A stretch of 64,000 bases of DNA from an uncultured Clostridia bacterium (GTDB taxonomy: Bacteria > Bacillota > Clostridia > Oscillospirales > Ruminococcaceae): assembly GCA_944386045.1 (NCBI GenBank), contig CALWZO010000007.1, positions 1-64,000 of the forward strand. The letters run 5' to 3'. Position 1 is the stretch's first letter; every line of letters starts with the position of its first letter. Under the pieces are notes generated by a model. That model did no database searches. It worked only from the letters and a program-made list of their open reading frames with translations, and was not told the DNA's origin. A program made the translations under genes and the position numbers. Below are positions 59,660 through 64,000 of this stretch, piece by piece.

Positions 59660-62326
59660 TTATTTGATCAGTGATGCGATTATCTGCGGTGCTTTCCGCA
59701 AAGCTTCGTCCACCATGCTGTTATCTTTTACGCCGGCCATGGCAAAATCAGGTTTGCCGCCGCCGCTGCCGCCTGTAACGCTGGCAACCTCTTTGGCAAT
59801 AACACCGGCTTTAAGGCCTTTTTCCATTGCCGCTTTGGAACAGCTTACGGCGATATTTACTTTGCCGCCCTGCTCACCGCAAAGAACTGCAACACCGTTT
59901 TCCACCTTATCTTTAATCTGCATGCACATCTGACGCAGAGAGTCTGTGGAAGTGCCGCCGAAAAATGCTGTGAACACTTTCAGGCCTTCAACTTCTACCG
60001 CGCTGTCAAACAAGCCGGAAATTCTGCCCTTGGCAACCTCGGCTTTCAAAGCTTCGTTTTCTTTCTGCAATGCTTTGATTTCTTCTGTGTACTGTGCAGC
60101 TTTTACAGCTATATCATTGCTGTTGTTTATCTTCAGGCCTTTGGCTGTGTCGTCTATCAGCTTCTGTTTTTCAGCCAGCAGACCCAGAACACCTATGCCT
60201 GTAACAGCCTCAATTCTTCTTACACCTGCTGCAACGCTGGATTCGGACACAATTTTAAACAAGCCAACCTTTGATGTATGAGATACATGTGTGCCGCCGC
60301 AAAGCTCAACGGAAACATCGCCCATTGAAACAACCCTTACATTGTCGGAGTATTTTTCACCGAACAGGGCTATGGCACCGGATTTTTTGGCCTCTTCCAG
60401 GGGCATTACTGTTGTTGTAACAGTGTAATCCTCTATAATGGCTCTATTTACCAGCAGTTCTATTCTTTCCAGTTCTTCCGCTGTTACTGCACTGAAATGG
60501 GTAAAGTCAAAACGCAGTCTCTGAGCGTCCACATAAGAACCTGCCTGATGTACATGTGTACCCAGCACTTCCCTCAGTGCAGCCTGCATCAGGTGAGCTG
60601 CGGAGTGGTTTGCCCGTGTGGCAGACCTGATGGCCTTGTCTACCTTTGCAACTGCCTTTTCACCTGTCTTTACAAAGCCTTTTTCCAGTGTGCAGGTGTG
60701 AATATACAGACCTTTGCCGGTTTTTCTGCAGTCAAGCACTGACAGTCTGGCTGAATCTGTTTCGATAACACCGCTGTCAGAAACCTGGCCGCCGGATTCG
60801 CTGTAGAACGGAGTTCTGTCCAGCACTACCAGCACGCCTTCCTTGGCATCGTTTTCATCAACTGAAACAGCATCAACAAATTCATTGTCATAGGCCAGTG
60901 AAACTATTTTACAATCGGTTGTCAGTTCTGTATATCCGGTAAACTCGGTTGCCGGAACATCCAGGCTCTGGAACAAATCGTCAGCCCAGCTGATGTTGTT
61001 GTTCTTTTTGCGCGCTTCCCTGGCTCTGTCTGCCTGTTCTTTCAGACGGGCGCGGAAACCTTCTTCATCAATGCCGATGCCATGTTCCATCAGTATTTCT
61101 TTTGTCAAGTCAAAGGGGAAGCCGAATGTGTCGTTCAGTTTGAAAGCTTCCAGACCGGACAGCACTTTCTCTTTTGCCTGTGTGGCTGTTCTTTCGATAT
61201 TGTCGATAAGGTTGGACAGAATTGTCATACCCTGGTCGATTGTTTTGTTAAAGCGCTCTTCCTCTGTAAGGATAACCTTTTTGATGTAATCGCGGTTTTC
61301 TTCCAGTTCCGGATAAGCGGCTTTGCTTTCGTCAATAACTGTGTCGCACAGCTTGTACAGGAATGTATCTTTTACGCCTATCATACGGCCATGGCGTGCA
61401 GCGCGGCGCAGCAGACGGCGCAGAACATAACCGCGGCCCTCGTTGCTGGGAACAACGCCGTCGGAAATCATAAACACTGTGCTTCTCACATGGTCGGTTA
61501 TAACGCGTATGGAGATATCTGTTTTGGGGTCTTCTTTATATTTTACACCGGAGATTTTTTCCACAGCTTTTATTACATTGGCAATGCTGTCAACCTCGAA
61601 CATGTTGTCAACGCCCTGCATTACACAGGCCAGTCTTTCCAGGCCCATACCGGTGTCGATGTTGCCTTTTGCCATTCTTTCGTAATGGCCTTTTCCGTCG
61701 GAAACAAACTGTGTGAAAACCAGGTTCCAGATTTCGATGTATCTGTCGCAGTCACAGCCTACACCGCAGGTGGGTTTGCCGCAGCCGTATTTCTCACCGC
61801 GGTCAAAATAGATTTCGGAACAAGGACCACAGGGGCCGGAACCGATTTCCCAGAAGTTGTCCTCCTTGCCCATGCGCTTCATATGGCTGGGGTCAATGCC
61901 TCTGTGATTTACCCAGATATCCCATGCTTCGTCATCATCTTCGTAAACTGTGATATACAGCAGGTCCTTCGGTATCTGCAAAACTTCGGTCAGAAATTCC
62001 CATGCCCATTTTGTGGCATCTTCCTTGAAATAGTCGCCGAAAGAAAAGTTACCCAGCATCTCAAAGAAAGTACCGTGGCGGGCTGTTATACCAACACGCT
62101 CTATATCCGGAGTTCTGATACATTTCTGGCAGGTTGTGGCGCGGTTGCCCGGCATTGTTGCCTGTCCCATAAAATACTTTTTAAGCGGAGCCATACCGGA
62201 GTTGATCAACAGCAAGCTGTTGTCATCCTGGGGAATAAGCGGGAAAGAACCCAGGCGGTTATGACCCTTTGACCGATAGAATGACAGGAATTTTTCCCTG
62301 AGATCATTCAATGATGTCCATTCCAT
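59660..62326 (-). CDS. alaS: alanine-tRNA ligase
   Basis: Charges tRNA-Ala, 888 residues, full length. The class II catalytic core is at the N-terminus with SFPLIPQDDNSLLLINSGMAPLKKYF and RTPDIERVGITARHGTFFEMLGNFSFGDYFK. The editing domain has HSAAHLMQAALREVLG and CGGTHV, which bind zinc and clear mischarged Ser and Gly. The C-terminal part holds a coiled coil and the DHHA1 domain ending in GGSGGGKPDFAMAG. The ATG at 62326 has GAGGTGAT. A T-box leader upstream ties expression to uncharged tRNA-Ala; two tRNA-Ala genes are in this window. Confidence 0.97.
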   Translation of the reverse strand: MEWTSLNDLREKFLSFYRSKGHNRLGSFPLIPQDDNSLLLINSGMAPLKKYFMGQATMPGNRATTCQKCIRTPDIERVGITARHGTFFEMLGNFSFGDYFKEDATKWAWEFLTEVLQIPKDLLYITVYEDDDEAWDIWVNHRGIDPSHMKRMGKEDNFWEIGSGPCGPCSEIYFDRGEKYGCGKPTCGVGCDCDRYIEIWNLVFTQFVSDGKGHYERMAKGNIDTGMGLERLACVMQGVDNMFEVDSIANVIKAVEKISGVKYKEDPKTDISIRVITDHVRSTVFMISDGVVPSNEGRGYVLRRLLRRAARHGRMIGVKDTFLYKLCDTVIDESKAAYPELEENRDYIKKVILTEEERFNKTIDQGMTILSNLIDNIERTATQAKEKVLSGLEAFKLNDTFGFPFDLTKEILMEHGIGIDEEGFRARLKEQADRAREARKKNNNISWADDLFQSLDVPATEFTGYTELTTDCKIVSLAYDNEFVDAVSVDENDAKEGVLVVLDRTPFYSESGGQVSDSGVIETDSARLSVLDCRKTGKGLYIHTCTLEKGFVKTGEKAVAKVDKAIRSATRANHSAAHLMQAALREVLGTHVHQAGSYVDAQRLRFDFTHFSAVTAEELERIELLVNRAIIEDYTVTTTVMPLEEAKKSGAIALFGEKYSDNVRVVSMGDVSVELCGGTHVSHTSKVGLFKIVSESSVAAGVRRIEAVTGIGVLGLLAEKQKLIDDTAKGLKINNSNDIAVKAAQYTEEIKALQKENEALKAEVAKGRISGLFDSAVEVEGLKVFTAFFGGTSTDSLRQMCMQIKDKVENGVAVLCGEQGGKVNIAVSCSKAAMEKGLKAGVIAKEVASVTGGSGGGKPDFAMAGVKDNSMVDEALRKAPQIIASLIK

Positions 62327-62344
62327 AATATCACCTCATAGATT

Positions 62345-62597
62345 TAAAAAAATGTATATGAAAAATAAAAATCCCATAGGACAAAATATCCCATGGGACG
62401 ATTAAACACCGTGGTACCACCCAAATTATGCACACGCATCACTTTGAAAGCGTTAACGCCGCAATACGCCCGATTTATTTCACCGGGGGCAAAAGGATGG
62501 CTCTTGACATTATCGGTACAGCCTTTCACCGGACGGCTGCTCTCTGAAAAGGATAAATGCCATTATTTCCTTTTATGGCCTTTTATTATTCATATTG
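62345..62597 (-). promoter_or_regulatory. T-box riboswitch of alaS
   Basis: Read leftward the leader has an AGAGAGCAGCCG-type Stem I element (about 62545-62534), the T-box core GGGTGGTACCACGGT (62422-62408), and a terminator of TCCCATGGGA and TCCTATGGGA (62397-62371) followed by a T-rich run. A GCC triplet in the lower Stem I is a possible Ala specifier; I did not confirm the fold. Confidence 0.88.
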
Positions 62598-62602
62598 CTT
62601 TT

Positions 62603-62631
62603 ATTTTACTTAATTTAACAGCCTTTGTCAA
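62603..62631 (-). promoter_or_regulatory. promoter of the alaS transcript
   Basis: Leftward TTGACA (62631-62626), 17 bases, TAAAAT (62608-62603). Confidence 0.75.
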
Positions 62632-62647
62632 CAGTTTATGAATAAAA

Positions 62648-64000
62648 TCAGTATTCTTCCATGCCCATTTTATATATTTCATCACAGATTTCTTTAAATA
62701 TTGGAGTAGTGGAAACACTGCTTTCGCCGCCGTCGTACATACATACACATATTGTGTATTTCGGCCGGCTGGCCGGATAAAAACCGCAGAACCAGGCTGT
62801 AAAGATTTCGTGTCCGACATCGGCAGTCTTGCCGGTCTGGGCCGTGCCGGTTTTGCCGGCGGCCGAAAGGCGTTCCGGCTGCCGGCGGCCGCGGGCTCCC
62901 TGCCGCACCACCTGTACAAGCATATCTTTTATCCGCTGGGCGCTTTCACTACTTATAACCCTTTTCCGGTTATACTCATAAAGATTTTCACTGATCCGGC
63001 CGGTCTGCGCATCATATATGCCCATGGCTATCTGCGGGCTGACATACACACCGTCATTGGCTATCATATTCATATATGCCGCTATATGCACAGGGCTGAC
63101 CAGGAAGTCCCCCTGCCCGAAACTGACAGAAGACTGCATTCCGGTGTTTTTCAGCCGCCGTACCCGCGGAAAATAGCCTGCATTGGTCGAAAATCCGTCA
63201 CATAACTGTATTTTTTCTCCGAAATTGACCTGATTTGCCATCTGTTTCATGACAAAATCCTTGTCTTTCAGCACCATATCTATAAAATAACAGTTGCACG
63301 AATTGATAAGCGCGCCTTCCATATCTATAGTACCGTGGGCGGTGTCGTTGGCGCAGTGGTATGTGTGCCCGTCAACAGTTGTATAGCCTTTGCAGGTGTA
63401 GAGCCTGTCCTTGTTGTATCCTTCTTCCAGGGCCAGCGCCGCCCACAGTGGCTTTATAACACTGCCCGGCTCGTAGCATTGCAGGGCTTTGTTCAGCAAG
63501 GGCGAATTTTCCCGTTCGAGGTAGTCGGCGATGTTATTTGCATCGTATGTGGGGGCACTGGCCATAGCTTTTATTTTGCCGCTTTCTGTTTCCATTATTA
63601 CAATACTGCCGTTGACGATATTTTCTTTGGCAATGTCCTCACACAGCTTTTGCAGGCTGTTGTCTATGGTCAGGCTCAGCACCCGGCTGCCTTCGCTGAC
63701 CTGGCTGTAAACATCACCGTAAATGTCACCGTTTCCGTTTACATTGAAATAAACGGTTATCTGCTCCCCTTTGTCTTTCAGCTTGTCGTCAAACACCTTT
63801 TCCAGCCCTGCTATCCCATTGCCGTCAATGTCGGTATAGCCTATCAGGTTTTGTGCCAGGTTGTGGGAAGAATATCTTTTGGAAGTGGTGTATATGGTGT
63901 CAGACTGTACAGGGTTTACCAGATTTACCACCACCTGGCTTTGGTTTTTTACCTGCTGATAAAATTTTTCCCTGTCCTGCGGCCTGATATTTTCAAAAAT
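62648..64000 (-). CDS. class B penicillin-binding protein, 5' part outside the window
   Basis: At least 450 residues; the frame is open to the right edge, so the N-terminal membrane anchor and part of the dimerisation domain are missing. The transpeptidase domain is intact: SVIK in YEPGSVIKPLWAALAL (the acylated Ser), the NSCNCYF form of SxN, and KTGTAQTGK. It cross-links peptidoglycan. The upstream part with NLAQNLIGYTDIDGNGIAGLEKVFDDKLKDKG is typical of the PBP2/FtsI/SpoVD group. I cannot tell whether it serves division, elongation or sporulation. Confidence 0.9.
   Translation of the reverse strand: MFENIRPQDREKFYQQVKNQSQVVVNLVNPVQSDTIYTTSKRYSSHNLAQNLIGYTDIDGNGIAGLEKVFDDKLKDKGEQITVYFNVNGNGDIYGDVYSQVSEGSRVLSLTIDNSLQKLCEDIAKENIVNGSIVIMETESGKIKAMASAPTYDANNIADYLERENSPLLNKALQCYEPGSVIKPLWAALALEEGYNKDRLYTCKGYTTVDGHTYHCANDTAHGTIDMEGALINSCNCYFIDMVLKDKDFVMKQMANQVNFGEKIQLCDGFSTNAGYFPRVRRLKNTGMQSSVSFGQGDFLVSPVHIAAYMNMIANDGVYVSPQIAMGIYDAQTGRISENLYEYNRKRVISSESAQRIKDMLVQVVRQGARGRRQPERLSAAGKTGTAQTGKTADVGHEIFTAWFCGFYPASRPKYTICVCMYDGGESSVSTTPIFKEICDEIYKMGMEEY

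Noticed and set aside
61082-62272. A 396-codon + strand frame opposite alaS
   Set aside because: It is a shadow of a strongly conserved essential gene and resembles no family.

Overview
The window looks like chromosomal DNA of a low-to-mid GC member of the Bacillota, class Clostridia, probably an anaerobic gut-type species. The signs are T-box leaders, strong AGGAGG-type ribosome sites, the trpXYZ transporter, TmcAL, an ECF folate S component, FeoAB with a small FeoB-associated Cys protein, DUF3796/XRE pairs and a possible sporulation gene. I cannot name the species. Genes are dense, mostly in short operons closed by clear intrinsic terminators.

Layout. 1-2.8 kb: an RluA pseudouridine synthase and a large membrane protein. 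2.8-7 kb: a leftward operon of two fused ABC exporters, a YgbA_NO-type protein and a YbaN protein. It sits behind a promoter with TTAGC/GCTAA boxes that recur at the feo operon. 7-16.5 kb: a Rad3-type helicase, an M42 peptidase, a Na/Pi transporter behind a Pho-box-like cluster, an XRE/DUF3796 pair with a palindromic operator, GpsA, a serine-rich SGNH hydrolase and a HAD phosphatase. 16.5-21 kb: a Cys-rich unknown, a TetM-like GTPase fused to a YacP/Rae1-type NYN nuclease domain, YaaA and tRNA-Ala(CGC). 21-30 kb: a MATE exporter, then a complete type II-C CRISPR-Cas locus of 36 perfect repeats, an eroded left end, cas2, cas1, a 1077-residue cas9, and a tracrRNA with its own promoter and terminator. 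tRNA-Ala(GGC) follows. 30-40 kb: a C69 dipeptidase, an FMN hydroxyacid oxidase, the feo operon with its regulator, divergent ackA/tmcAL, a GtrA protein, tRNA-Pro and a cyclophilin. 40-47.5 kb: trpXYZ behind a T-box, a KdgT permease and SDR enzyme opposite a CdaR/PucR regulator, and a tocopherol-cyclase-like protein. 47.5-54.3 kb: a coiled-coil FtsX-type ABC exporter, a decayed LysR gene and a two-part esterase. 54.3-64 kb: FolT, an RNase M5-HAD fusion, HolA, ComEC, a HIT protein, AlaS behind a T-box, and a penicillin-binding protein running off the right edge.

The most interesting locus is the II-C CRISPR system. Its spacers give direct internal evidence of repeated sampling of related phages. 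Three pairs are homologous in exact register; two of these differ mainly at codon third positions and one differs by a single base close to the PAM side. Another pair overlaps by 18 nt and so reveals a candidate PAM flank. The crRNA strand, the terminator and the eroded end together imply that the array is transcribed from its old end toward cas2, with a -10 hexamer built into every repeat. Two fusion proteins (TetM-like plus NYN, RNase M5 plus HAD) and the shared iron-type operators are the next best leads.
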